A stretch of 17,069 nucleotides of DNA from a bacterium (GCA_029946075.1 JAQSDT010000703.1:1-17069); one strand, 5' to 3'; numbered from the stretch's first letter, positions 1 to 8,061 are shown. The notes: generated by a model not told the origin, from the sequence alone. A program made the numbers and translations.

Positions 1-13
1 AACTCACGAGGTT

Positions 14-40
14 GATGGGTATCGCTGCGCTCCACCCATC
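14..40. repeat. Intergenic hairpin (GATGGGT...ACCCATC)
   Basis: A perfect 7-bp inverted repeat, GATGGGT (14-20) and ACCCATC (34-40), encloses a 13-nt GC-rich loop and is followed by CCTACGGCAC. The text resembles a short dispersed hairpin that I recall as frequent between genes in Bradyrhizobium-type genomes; that family link is from memory, not from a search. It may end the transcript of a gene lying to the left of the window, but there is no T-run directly after the stem. The rest of 41-223 shows no convincing gene, and no promoter strong enough to name. Confidence 0.5.
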
Positions 41-232
41 CTACGGCACGGCGCATCCCCGTTAACGATCTCGGGAAAAAAGCTGCACGGATGTCGCTCG
101 TGCTGCTGATTTTTTGCGCGGCGAACCGGGCGTCCCAAAGCCTTTGTTCACTATCCGCACATTCGACGCAGGGCGGGTTACCGCAAATATACCAATGCAA
201 ACTCAACTACAGGGCCACATGGGGTGCCTGTA

Positions 233-2635
233 ATGTATCGCGTTCTGAACTGCCTGGTCACCGAACACGATCTGCGTCTGGTCGTGCTGGCGGGGACGAT
301 CTGCTGGCTGGCCAGTGCCGTCGCCATCAGCCTGTTTCACCGGGCCAGGGCATCGCGCGGACGGACGCGTGCGATCTGGATCGGGCTCGACGCCACGGTC
401 GGCGGCTGCGGCATCTGGGCCACCCATTTCATCGCCATGCTGGCCTACGACCCCGGCAACGGCGCCGGATACAATATTCCGGTCACCCTGCTGTCGCTCG
501 TGTTTGCGATCGCCATTGTCGCTGTCGGTCTTTGCATCGCGTTGATGAGCCCGCGACGTGTGGTGGTGGCGCTCGGCGGCGCCGTGATCGGTGCGGGCGT
601 TGCCGCCATGCATTACACCGGCATGACGGCGCTCGAGATTCCAGCCTATATCGTCTGGTCGCCCGGCATCGTCGCTTCGTCGATCGCGATCGGCAGCCTG
701 CTCGCGGCGCTGGCGCTGCTGGTGGCCGTGCGCGGCGATAATTCCGCGCACACGCTTTCGGCCGCCGGATTGCTGACGGTTGCGATCGTCGCGCATCATT
801 TCACCGCCATGGGCGCGGTTTCGCTCATTCCGGATCCGACGCTGGGCTCCGACGGGCTGTCGGTTTCCCCCGGCGCGCTGTCGTTCCTGACCGCAGTCGC
901 GGCCTTCGCCATCCTCGGCATCTCCCTGCTGGCGGCGATGCTCGATCGCCGCGCCAAGAGCGAGCTCAGTCAGCAAAAAGTTCTGCTCGACAGCGCGCTG
1001 GATAATATGTCGCAAGGTCTCTGCATGTTCGATGCCGACGGCCGCATCCTGTTGTGCAACGATCGTTACGCCGAAATGATGGGCCGGGCCGACCAGACCC
1101 TCGAGGGCCGGATGCTGCGCGATGTCCTGCACGAGCAGAAATCGCGCAACCGCTGGGACGGCGATCCCGACGAGTTCGTCGCCAGCGTCATCGCCGCGGC
1201 GAAGGCGGGCGAAACCGTTACCAGGATCGTCAGCCGCAACGGCCGCGCGATCCGCGTGGTCGACCAGCCGATGAAGGGCGGCGGCTGGGTCGCCACCTTC
1301 GAGGACATCACCGAATGGCAGGAGGCCCAGGAACAGATTTCGCACATGGCGCGCCATGACGCGCTGACCAATCTGCCGAACCGGACGCTGTTCCGCGAAC
1401 AGCTCGAGAAGGCATTGCGGCTCGCCAAGCGCAACGATCAGCTCGCCGTGCTCTGCCTCGACCTCGACCATTTCAAGGACATCAACGATTCACTCGGCCA
1501 TCCCGTCGGCGACGCGCTGCTGAAGGCAGTCGCCGGCCGGCTCGGCGAGTGCGTCACCGAGAATGACACCGTGGCGCGGCTCGGCGGCGACGAATTCGCG
1601 ATCGTGCAGTTCTGCCATGATTGCGATCCGTCGGCGGTCTCGCTGCTGGCCAGCCACATCGTCGAGAAGGTGGCCGCGCCCTACGATATCGCCGGCCATC
1701 AGCTGGTGATCGGCGTCAGCATCGGCATTTCGCTGGCGCCGGAAGACGGCAGGAATCCCGACGAACTGCTGAAGAAGGCCGATCTCGCGCTTTACCGCGC
1801 CAAGGAAGACGGCCGCGGTACCTATCGCTACTTCGAGACCGGGATGGATGCGCGCGCCCAGGCGCGGCGGCTGCTCGAACTCGACCTGCGGGCGGCGCTG
1901 CATCGCAAGGAATTCGAGGTGTATTACCAGCCGATCCGCGACATCGCCAGGGACGAAGTCGTGGCGTTCGAAGCGCTGGTGCGCTGGAACCACGCGCTGC
2001 GCGGCATGATTTCGCCGGTCAGCTTCATTCCGCTGGCCGAAGAAACCGGCCTGATCGTCCAGATCGGCGAATGGGTGTTGCGGCAGGCGTGCATGGATGC
2101 CGCCCGCTGGTCCAGGGATGTCGGCGTCGCCGTCAATCTCTCGCCGGTGCAGTTCAAGAATCCCGATCTGGTGTCGGTCGTGAAAGAGGCGTTGAAGACT
2201 TCCGGCCTGCCGCCGCAGCGGCTCGAACTGGAAATCACGGAGTCGGTGCTGCTGCAGAACAGCGAGGCGACGCTGGCCGTGCTGCACGAGTTGCGCGGCT
2301 TCGGCGTGCGAATTTCGCTCGATGATTTCGGCACCGGCTATTCGTCGCTGAGCTATCTGCGCAGCTTCCCGTTCGACAAGATCAAGATCGACCGTTCCTT
2401 CGTCAGCGAACTGGCGACGCGCGACGATTCGATGGCGATCGTCCGCGCCGTGACCGGCCTCGGCAAGAGCCTCGGCATCGTCACCACGGCCGAAGGCGTC
2501 GAGACCGACGCGCAGTTCGAGCTGCTCCGGCAGGAAGGCTGCACGCAGGCGCAGGGTTATCTGTTCAGCCCGCCGCGGCCGGTGGCCGAGGTGGAAGGAA
2601 TGCTGTCGAGGCCGCGGGCACGGAACGTGGCGTAG
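233..2635 (+). CDS. MHYT-PAS-GGDEF-EAL membrane c-di-GMP synthase/phosphodiesterase
   Basis: Inner-membrane bifunctional c-di-GMP protein, about 800 residues. Numbering here is from an upstream in-frame GTG at 224; I prefer the ATG at 233 because relatives begin with M-x-R-V-L and GGGG at 221-224 is well spaced for it. An MHYT sensor region (about 10-240, around seven membrane segments) carries the motifs THFIAM (67), MHYTGM (129) and HHFTAM (191), thought to bind metal or a diatomic gas. A PAS-like domain follows (about 255-365). The GGDEF domain has an intact GGDEF at 454-458, but the inhibitory RxxD I-site is T-E-N-D (445-448), so product inhibition through that site is probably lost. The EAL domain (about 550-795) has E583 of EAL, N638, E670, D700-D701, K721 and E757, a full phosphodiesterase set. 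Both activities are possible; which dominates cannot be read from sequence. Its last 110 bp recur at 4706-4815. Confidence 0.95.
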   Translation: MYRVLNCLVTEHDLRLVVLAGTICWLASAVAISLFHRARASRGRTRAIWIGLDATVGGCGIWATHFIAMLAYDPGNGAGYNIPVTLLSLVFAIAIVAVGLCIALMSPRRVVVALGGAVIGAGVAAMHYTGMTALEIPAYIVWSPGIVASSIAIGSLLAALALLVAVRGDNSAHTLSAAGLLTVAIVAHHFTAMGAVSLIPDPTLGSDGLSVSPGALSFLTAVAAFAILGISLLAAMLDRRAKSELSQQKVLLDSALDNMSQGLCMFDADGRILLCNDRYAEMMGRADQTLEGRMLRDVLHEQKSRNRWDGDPDEFVASVIAAAKAGETVTRIVSRNGRAIRVVDQPMKGGGWVATFEDITEWQEAQEQISHMARHDALTNLPNRTLFREQLEKALRLAKRNDQLAVLCLDLDHFKDINDSLGHPVGDALLKAVAGRLGECVTENDTVARLGGDEFAIVQFCHDCDPSAVSLLASHIVEKVAAPYDIAGHQLVIGVSIGISLAPEDGRNPDELLKKADLALYRAKEDGRGTYRYFETGMDARAQARRLLELDLRAALHRKEFEVYYQPIRDIARDEVVAFEALVRWNHALRGMISPVSFIPLAEETGLIVQIGEWVLRQACMDAARWSRDVGVAVNLSPVQFKNPDLVSVVKEALKTSGLPPQRLELEITESVLLQNSEATLAVLHELRGFGVRISLDDFGTGYSSLSYLRSFPFDKIKIDRSFVSELATRDDSMAIVRAVTGLGKSLGIVTTAEGVETDAQFELLRQEGCTQAQGYLFSPPRPVAEVEGMLSRPRARNVA

Positions 2636-2640
2636 GGGCG
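2531..2640 (+). repeat. Direct repeat copy 1: 3' end of the EAL gene
   Basis: This 110-bp stretch covers the last 35 codons, the stop codon and five bases of the MHYT-PAS-GGDEF-EAL gene. It aligns without gaps to 4706-4815 in the same orientation, with about 12 differences by hand count, near 89 percent identity. The two copies lie 2175 bp apart and flank the reverse-strand cyclase gene. This copy is the functional one, since it ends the intact reading frame with TAG at 2633-2635. Confidence 0.85.
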
Positions 2641-2771
2641 GGTCCCGGCGTGTGGGGGAATCAGTCAACTGATCCTTCATTCCGGGCGGCCATACGGGAC
2701 AGACACTTCACGACAGCGGCACGCCCACCTACGTCGGCGAATTGCCATTCAGCGATCGAAGGTTCAGCCCA

Positions 2772-2794
2772 ACCGGCAAGGGGATATTGCCGGT
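2772..2794. repeat. Hairpin downstream of both converging genes
   Basis: A perfect 8-bp inverted repeat, ACCGGCAA (2772-2779) and TTGCCGGT (2787-2794), with a 7-nt loop. It lies between the end of the EAL gene (2635) and the end of the convergent cyclase gene (2857), where a transcription end is expected. Neither strand shows a proper T-run after the stem, so an intrinsic terminator is possible but unproven. A smaller palindrome, ATCAGT-CA-ACTGAT, sits at 2660-2673. I see nothing else in this 221-bp spacer. Confidence 0.4.
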
Positions 2795-2856
2795 CAGCAT
2801 GTTTCGAAGGTGGTAACGCCGGAAGTGGCGAGCGTCATCCATCGATTCGTCTGCAC

Positions 2857-4632
2857 TCAACCCGGCGGGAGCCCGGCGGCGCGAAGGGCCACGGTATCGG
2901 CTTCAACTTGCGCCACATCACGGCGACTGAACTGGGTCGTGAGCCACGCGGCAATCGTGAAATTCGGGCGGGCCGCCAAAAGTTGCTCCGCGGTTCGCCT
3001 GGCCTTCTCCGGTTGGTCGGTCTGCTGGTAGATGATCACGAGATCAGTGAGGCCAAATCCCGGATTTCGGGCATGATAGGCCTGAAAGGCCGCAATCGCC
3101 TGTTCGGGTCGCCCCGACAGCCGGTAAGCGTTGCCGAGAGTGCCCAGATATACTGCGGGATAGTTCGGACTGAGAGTCATCGCCCTCTCGCTCAGTTCGA
3201 CCGCGTCATTGGGATATCCCGATGCTGCAAGAACGTGGCTGGCGAGTTCAGCCGTATCAGCCGCGCCAGGGGCCAGTTTGACTGCCTTTCTGGCAGCGGC
3301 AACGGCGTCGTCGTGGAGCCGCTGAAACTGCAGGACCAGACTTGAAACGGTGTAGGCGTCGGCATTCCCGGGATCTATTTCAAGGGCCTTGTCCGAGTAG
3401 GATCGAGCCTTGTCGATCGCGACCTCGCGATCGTCCCACCATCCGAAGCGGGCATCCAGGCAGTGCAGGAAGCCCAGCTTGGCATTGAGCGCGGCCGACA
3501 TCGGGTCAAGCGCGAGCGCCTTTTCCCAAAAAAAACGGGCCTGCCCGGAATCCTCCCTGGTGATGGCCTTGCGGTGGTGGGACATCCCTTGCACCCAGCA
3601 ACTCCAGGCCTCGACATTGGTGGTCGTCGTGTATTGCAGCCGCGCCTGTTCGCCTTCCGTGAGCTTGACCTGCATCTCGGTAGCCAGGACCAGGGTTATT
3701 TCATCCTGAATAGCGAAAATATCGTCCATGGCCCGGTCGTAGCGTTCTGCCCACAGATGCGCGCCGTCTTGTGCGTCGATCAATTGCGCCGTGACCCGGA
3801 TACGGTTGCCGCTCCTGCGAACGCTGCCCTCAAGAATGTAGCGCACGCCAAGTTGCTTTGCCGCCTCGCGCACATCAACCGGGCGCCCCTTGTAAACGAA
3901 GGTGGAATTGCGTGCGATGACGCGCAGCCCTGCAAGCTTCGACAGCGTCGTGATGATGTCTTCCACCAGGCCGTCGCAAAAATGCTCCTGCTCCGGATCG
4001 CCACTCATGTTCTGAAAGGGCAGGACCGCGACAGAAGGCTTGCCGGGGAGCGAGAGGGGCTGGGCTTCCGCAGGCTTCACCGTTGTTCTTGAGGCGGCGT
4101 CCCCGTCCAGCCGGACGCGCCCCGCGCGCATCGGCTCGGCGATGTTCTTCAGGTGCTGCGGGCCCATGTCGTCGAAGGCGATATCAACCTTGCCGCGAAT
4201 CTGCCGTTGGGCGTCGTCGGAAATGCAGATGCCACCGGGCTCCGCGATCCCTTCCAGACGTGCGGCTATGTTGACACCGTCTCCGAAGATATCGTCGTCG
4301 TCGACGATGATGTCGCCGACGTGAATGCCGATGCGGAATTCGATCCTGCTGTCCTGCGGAACATCAGCATTCTGCGCCGCCATGCCGCGCTGGACTTCAA
4401 CGGCGCAACGCGCGGCGTCGACGGCGCTGGCAAACTCGACCAGCATGCCGTCGCCGGTGGTCTTGACGATGCGGCCGCGATGCGCGGCGATTACGGGGTC
4501 GACCAGTGTCTTTCGAAGCGTCTTGAGTTGGCCAAGCGTGCCTTCTTCATCGCGGCCCATCAAGCGGCTATAGCCGGCGACATCCGCCGCCAGCACGGCC
4601 GTCAGCCGCCGCTGCACGTACTCACTGCTCAC
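2857..4632 (-). CDS. Class III adenylate cyclase with TolB-like and TPR domains
   Basis: Predicted soluble adenylate cyclase of 591 residues that makes cAMP from ATP. The N-terminal catalytic domain (about 8-175) has metal aspartates D17 (AADVAGYS) and D61 (TTGDGM), the ATP-selecting pair K57 and D114 (D-I-F-G-D-G-V-N), and transition-state residues N121 and R125, so the active site looks complete. A TolB-amino-terminal-like domain follows (about 196-310, PSVAVLPFQNMSGD), then helical TPR-type repeats (about 365-585) that probably bind a protein partner. No signal peptide or membrane segment is visible. The start is GTG at 4632, preceded by GGGGA at a suitable distance; a nearby ATG at 4639 is out of frame. 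The architecture matches the cyclase at 6274-8061 along its N-terminal half, while the TPR part diverges. The gene runs against its neighbours and lies between two copies of the EAL gene tail. Confidence 0.93.
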   Translation of the reverse strand: MSSEYVQRRLTAVLAADVAGYSRLMGRDEEGTLGQLKTLRKTLVDPVIAAHRGRIVKTTGDGMLVEFASAVDAARCAVEVQRGMAAQNADVPQDSRIEFRIGIHVGDIIVDDDDIFGDGVNIAARLEGIAEPGGICISDDAQRQIRGKVDIAFDDMGPQHLKNIAEPMRAGRVRLDGDAASRTTVKPAEAQPLSLPGKPSVAVLPFQNMSGDPEQEHFCDGLVEDIITTLSKLAGLRVIARNSTFVYKGRPVDVREAAKQLGVRYILEGSVRRSGNRIRVTAQLIDAQDGAHLWAERYDRAMDDIFAIQDEITLVLATEMQVKLTEGEQARLQYTTTTNVEAWSCWVQGMSHHRKAITREDSGQARFFWEKALALDPMSAALNAKLGFLHCLDARFGWWDDREVAIDKARSYSDKALEIDPGNADAYTVSSLVLQFQRLHDDAVAAARKAVKLAPGAADTAELASHVLAASGYPNDAVELSERAMTLSPNYPAVYLGTLGNAYRLSGRPEQAIAAFQAYHARNPGFGLTDLVIIYQQTDQPEKARRTAEQLLAARPNFTIAAWLTTQFSRRDVAQVEADTVALRAAGLPPG

Positions 4633-4705
4633 GACGCATCCCCAAGGCCCGGTGATAGAACAGTCATAGCAGTAAACCGTTGTGCGACCGATGCCAATGT
4701 CGGCC

Positions 4706-4815
4706 CAGGAAGGCTGTACGCAGGCGCAGGGCTGTCTGTTCAGCCCGCCGCGGCCGGTGGCCGAGGTGGAGGCAATGCTGTCGAGGCCACAAGCAGGGAA
4801 CGTGGCGCAGGGCAG
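4706..4815 (+). pseudogene. Remnant of an EAL-domain gene (3' end only)
   Basis: This stretch reads Q-E-G-C-T-Q-A-Q-G-C-L-F-S-P-P-R-P-V-A-E-V-E and on to N-V-A, almost the same as the last 35 residues of the MHYT-PAS-GGDEF-EAL protein. It aligns gap-free to 2531-2640. The stop is lost because TAG became CAG. Upstream, ACCGATGCCAATGTCG at 4687-4702 loosely resembles the matching EAL codons with about 8 bp deleted before CAGGAAGG, after which homology fades. The rest of the gene is absent. It is a duplicated, decaying fragment, left either by a lost tandem paralogue or by a rearrangement that placed the cyclase gene between the copies. Confidence 0.85.
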
Positions 4816-4826
4816 GTACTCTCAAA

Positions 4827-4909
4827 TCCGGGATGTCCGCTACCAATGGAAGAGCAGACCTGGTCATACCAAGCCGGGCGCTTCCGCAGGTTGCCCCGGA
4901 GCGGACATT
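4827..4909. repeat. Intergenic element, copy A
   Basis: About 83 bp that aligns with 9335-9414. Shared blocks are TCCGGGATGTC (4827-4837), then eight variable bases, ATGGAAGAGCAGAC (4846-4859, 12 of 14 identical to copy B), and TTGCCCCGGAGCGGACAT (4891-4908). Within this copy ATGTCCGCT (4833-4841) and AGCGGACAT (4900-4908) form a perfect 9-bp inverted repeat. Both copies lie in spacers of the cyclase/binding-protein cluster. It looks like a non-coding dispersed repeat; its function is unknown. Confidence 0.6.
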
Positions 4910-5084
4910 TGCATCATGCGCGGCAGGCCATTTCGCGATCGTCATCCCCTTTCAGGATGCCGGTTTAGACGGTACGCTTTGCTTGCTCGGGCTGACGGGA
5001 TTTTTGACCAGGTAAATTCCCGGACGCCGACGCTTGCTTGTGTCCCTGAAAGGGAGATGAGCGGCGTAGTGCCTGGAGAGGTGA

Positions 5085-6068
5085 ATGCGGCGACGAAATT
5101 TTCTCGGTGTTCTCGGCGGTGCTGTCGTGTTGCCGTTGGGCGCGCAAGCGCAGTCCGGACGGGTCAGGCGGATTGGCGTGCTTATGCCGCTGGCGGGCGA
5201 CGATCCGGTTGCAAAGGCTCGTATCGCCGCCTTTCTGCAGGGATTGGCGCAACTCGGCTGGAAAGACGGCCAAAACGTGCACATCGATTACCGATGGGCG
5301 GTCAGTAGCGCGGATCAAACCCGGAAAGATGCGGCAGAACTGGTTTCGCTCGCACCCGATGTCATCATGGTGACGAGCAGCCTGCCGACGGTGGCGATGA
5401 CGCAGGCCACGCGAGCGATACCGATTGTGTTCGTGCTGGTGGCGGATCCGGTCGGCTCCGGTGTCGCCGAAAGCATGGCGCGTCCCGGCGGCAACGCAAC
5501 GGGATTCACACCGTTCGAATACGCCACGGCCGGGAAGTATCTGGAGCTGCTGAAGGAGGTCGCGCCCAATGTAACGCGCGTTGCGGTTACGCAAGACGCC
5601 GCGGCTGTTGGCGCGATGGGTCAGGTTGCGGCTATCCGGGCGGCAGCTCCATCCCTCGGGGTGGAGATCATTCCGTTCGACGGGCGGGACGCCGGCGCAA
5701 TCGAGCGCGCCATGTCCGCGGTGGTGGCCGAAGCAAACGGCGGCCTGATCGTCACGGCGATCGCGGCGGCGAACATTCATCGAGAACTGTTTATCGCTCT
5801 GGCGGCGCGTCACCGGCTGCCTGCGGTCTATCCATATCGCGCAAACGTCGCTGGCGGAGGTCTGGTTTCCTATGGGCCGGACCAATTTGACATCTATCGG
5901 CGTGCCGCCGACTACGTCGATCGCATCCTGAAGGGAATGACGCCGGGTGACCTGCCCGTGCAAGCTCCGGTCAAGTACGAACTGGTTGTCAATCTGAAGA
6001 CCGCGAAGGCTCTCGATCTCGTCGTGCCGCCGGCGCTGCTCACCCGCGCGGACGAGTTGATCGAATAG
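5085..6068 (+). CDS. Orphan ABC transporter substrate-binding protein (ABC_sub_bind type)
   Basis: Periplasmic binding protein of 327 residues in the ABC_sub_bind (TrpX-like) family. A short twin-arginine-like leader, MRRRNFLG followed by a hydrophobic stretch, ends in A-Q-A at 20-22, so export and cleavage near residue 22 are likely. The mature part begins with RRIGVLMPL and shows family hallmarks: FLQGLAQLGW-DG-NV, IPIVF-VADPVGSG, and SMARPGGNATGF. The C-terminus YELVVNLKTAKALDL is nearly the same as in the protein at 8238-9248, so the two are paralogues. The ATG at 5085 has GGAGAGG just upstream. No permease or ATPase gene is near, so it either serves a transporter encoded elsewhere or acts as a ligand sensor. 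The substrate cannot be told from sequence; relatives are often annotated for aromatic compounds, amino acids or sugars. Confidence 0.92.
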   Translation: MRRRNFLGVLGGAVVLPLGAQAQSGRVRRIGVLMPLAGDDPVAKARIAAFLQGLAQLGWKDGQNVHIDYRWAVSSADQTRKDAAELVSLAPDVIMVTSSLPTVAMTQATRAIPIVFVLVADPVGSGVAESMARPGGNATGFTPFEYATAGKYLELLKEVAPNVTRVAVTQDAAAVGAMGQVAAIRAAAPSLGVEIIPFDGRDAGAIERAMSAVVAEANGGLIVTAIAAANIHRELFIALAARHRLPAVYPYRANVAGGGLVSYGPDQFDIYRRAADYVDRILKGMTPGDLPVQAPVKYELVVNLKTAKALDLVVPPALLTRADELIE

Positions 6069-6158
6069 GATCGACGTTCGCTACTGGCGCCGAGCGGGAT
6101 GCACCGTCACCGCAACTCCCTCCGACCTTGTCGGCCTATCAGGGCAGACCGGATGCCA

Positions 6159-6174
6159 TTTGGCGGACGCCAAA
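6159..6174. repeat. Palindrome upstream of second cyclase
   Basis: TTTGGCG-GA-CGCCAAA is a perfect 7-bp inverted repeat with a two-base centre, 100 bp before the TTG start of the second cyclase gene. Its compact symmetry suits a dimeric regulator better than a terminator, and no T-run follows. The bound factor, if any, is unknown. Confidence 0.4.
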
Positions 6175-6184
6175 CCGACGCGAA

Positions 6185-6202
6185 TGACCCCAAAGTGGAC
6201 AT
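6185..6202 (+). repeat. Intergenic core motif, copy C (TGACCCC..GTGGACAT)
   Basis: TGACCCCAAAGTGGACAT matches the end of copies A (4891-4908) and B (9398-9414), and the reverse-strand motif at 10874-10893. Only the core is recognisable here; the flanking blocks shared by A and B are not. It lies in the 205-bp spacer between the first binding protein and the second cyclase. Confidence 0.45.
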
Positions 6203-6273
6203 TAATCCCTGGCCCCTGAATGGCCCGTCATGCTTTGATAAGGCGGGTAATAGCCACTTGGGGGTAGGTACCT

Positions 6274-8061
6274 TTGGCGGTCGACCGCGTTGAACGGCGA
6301 TTGGCGGCGGTGCTGGCTGCGGATGTCGCCGGATATAGCCGCCTCATGGGTGGTGACGAGGAAGGCACCCTGGCCCGGCTCAAGGCGGCCAGAAAAGCTG
6401 TTGTGGACCCCGCTATCGCTTCCCACCGCGGCCGCATCGTCAAAACTACTGGCGACGGTATGCTGGTGGAGTTCGCCAGCGCTGTCGATGCCGCCCGATG
6501 CTCGGTGGAAGTTCAGCGGGCCATGGCGGCGAAAAACGCCGGCGTCTCTCAAGATGCCCGAATTGAATTCCGAATCGGTATCCATGTCGGCGATATCATC
6601 ATCGACGACAACGATATCTTTGGCGATGGCGTCAACATTGCTGCTCGGCTGGAAGGTATTGCCGAGCCGGGCGGCGTTTGCATATCCGATGACGCCTATC
6701 GGCAGGTTCGGGGCAAGGTAGAGATCGCCTGGGACGATCTTGGGCCGCAGATCCTCAAGAACATCGCCGGGCCCATGCAGGCGTGGCGGGCTCAGCTCAG
6801 TGGCCAAGGCGCCGTGAAGCTGCCGCCGGGGTCGACCGCAGGCCGAGCTCCCGCGCTCGCGCTCCCCGACAAACCATCCATCGCGGTTCTGCCGTTCCAG
6901 AACATGAGCGGCGATCCGGATCAGGAGTATTTCGCCGATGGCATCGTCGAAGACATCATAACGGCGCTCTCGCGCTTTCCTTCCTTGTTCGTCATCGCCC
7001 GAAATTCCTGCTTCACCTACAAGGGCAAGGCCGTCGACGTGAGGCAGGTCGGGAGCGAACTCGGCGTCCGCTATGTGCTCGAAGGAAGTGTCCGAAAAGC
7101 CGGCGGTCGCATCCGCATCACGGCACAATTGATCGAAGCTCGATCGAACAAGCATCTCTGGGCGGAAAAACTCGACGGTCAGGTAGACGATCTTTTCGAA
7201 CTCCAGGATACACTGACGATGAAGATCGTTAGCTCAGTTTCGCTCAAATTGGAGATTGCCGAGTTTGAGCGGGTGAAAGCCAAGGCGACGGTCGATCTGG
7301 ATGCCTACGATCTCTACCAAAAGGCGACGGCGCTACAGCGATACGACCGACGCTTCGATGAAGCCTACGAACTGTTTTGCAAGGCGTTTGCGATCGATCC
7401 CGCTTATGCAGCCGCCTATGTGCTGGCAGCATCAACCCTCTTTAATCGGCAATTTGCGCGAGGCACTCCAATGCCGCCGGAAATCCGAGCGGAAATTATT
7501 CGGTTGACCGAAACAGGCATGGCGCTGCCGCACGAGGACGCTCTGGCAATGGCGAGGGCCGCTCATCTGCTGTCCTATCTTGGAAAGCAATACGATGTCG
7601 GGAAGGAACTGGCCGATCATGCTTTAAGGCTGAACCCAAACCTTGGATTTGCGTGGCTGGCTCGGGGGTGGATTTCCGTCATGCGCGGCGAAAGCGAACT
7701 TGCAATCGACAGCTTCACCGCCCTGTTACGCCTCGACCCCCTCGATCCCGCGCGGCCTCAGGCATGGTCCGGATTGGGTTGCGCTTACAATATCGTCGGC
7801 GCCTATGAAAAGGGATACGAGTGGTCGCGGAAGGCCGTGGAAGTCAATCCGGCCATGCACTCGTTCGCATATTTCGTCATCAATGCTGTGCCCTACGGCC
7901 GCGTCGCGGAGGCCCGGGACACCGTCGCGAAGATGCTCGAGATCGATCCCGGGACAACGGTTTCGGATGCGCTGGTGCTTTGCCACACGCGGGATCAGGA
8001 GTGGTTCGAGCGCATGACGCGCTCATTCCGCGAAGCCGGCCTGCCCGACAGTTCCAGCTGA
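6274..8061 (+). CDS. Class III adenylate cyclase with TolB-like and TPR domains (second copy)
   Basis: Predicted soluble adenylate cyclase of 595 residues. Catalytic residues fall at the same numbers as in the first cyclase: D17, K57, D61, D114, N121 and R125, so ATP use and activity are expected. A TolB-like domain follows at about 200-310 (PSIAVLPFQNMSGDPDQEYFADG), then TPR-type helical repeats at about 340-590. The best start is TTG at 6274, after GGGGGTAGGT; a rare start codon may limit translation. The N-terminal 320 residues are close to the protein at 2857-4632, but the TPR half is different, suggesting a shared enzyme core with a different partner or signal. It is followed after 176 bp by a second binding protein on the same strand; the long spacer argues against tight translational coupling. 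Confidence 0.93.
   Translation: MAVDRVERRLAAVLAADVAGYSRLMGGDEEGTLARLKAARKAVVDPAIASHRGRIVKTTGDGMLVEFASAVDAARCSVEVQRAMAAKNAGVSQDARIEFRIGIHVGDIIIDDNDIFGDGVNIAARLEGIAEPGGVCISDDAYRQVRGKVEIAWDDLGPQILKNIAGPMQAWRAQLSGQGAVKLPPGSTAGRAPALALPDKPSIAVLPFQNMSGDPDQEYFADGIVEDIITALSRFPSLFVIARNSCFTYKGKAVDVRQVGSELGVRYVLEGSVRKAGGRIRITAQLIEARSNKHLWAEKLDGQVDDLFELQDTLTMKIVSSVSLKLEIAEFERVKAKATVDLDAYDLYQKATALQRYDRRFDEAYELFCKAFAIDPAYAAAYVLAASTLFNRQFARGTPMPPEIRAEIIRLTETGMALPHEDALAMARAAHLLSYLGKQYDVGKELADHALRLNPNLGFAWLARGWISVMRGESELAIDSFTALLRLDPLDPARPQAWSGLGCAYNIVGAYEKGYEWSRKAVEVNPAMHSFAYFVINAVPYGRVAEARDTVAKMLEIDPGTTVSDALVLCHTRDQEWFERMTRSFREAGLPDSSS

Larger units (their letters stand above)
4633..5084. other. 452-bp gene-free spacer with remnants
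   Basis: No convincing gene lies here. The spacer holds the decayed EAL tail (4706-4815), the first copy of a homologous intergenic element (4827-4909), and a 9-bp inverted repeat CCCTTTCAG (4947-4955) with CTGAAAGGG (5046-5054). Upstream signals for two divergent genes, the cyclase (start 4632) and the binding protein (start 5085), must lie here, but no clear -35/-10 pair stands out. Open frames through it owe their length to GC bias and to the remnant. Confidence 0.7.

Noticed and set aside
203..1471. Long reverse-strand open frame opposite the MHYT-PAS-GGDEF-EAL gene
   Set aside because: Its low-complexity Arg/Asp/Gln/His-rich text is typical of the antisense frame of a GC-rich gene, and the opposite strand encodes clear conserved domains.
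1490..2680. 396-codon reverse-strand open frame opposite the EAL domain
   Set aside because: Shadow of the EAL coding strand; no domain or ribosome site is recognisable.
2531..4815. Composite transposon or insertion sequence around the first cyclase
   Set aside because: The flanking repeats are a gene tail, not IS ends; no transposase, terminal inverted repeats or short target duplication is visible.
4682..5308. 208-codon forward frame beginning in the EAL remnant
   Set aside because: It is open only because the remnant lost its stop; beyond the remnant it is unrelated text, and it overlaps the start of the binding-protein gene.
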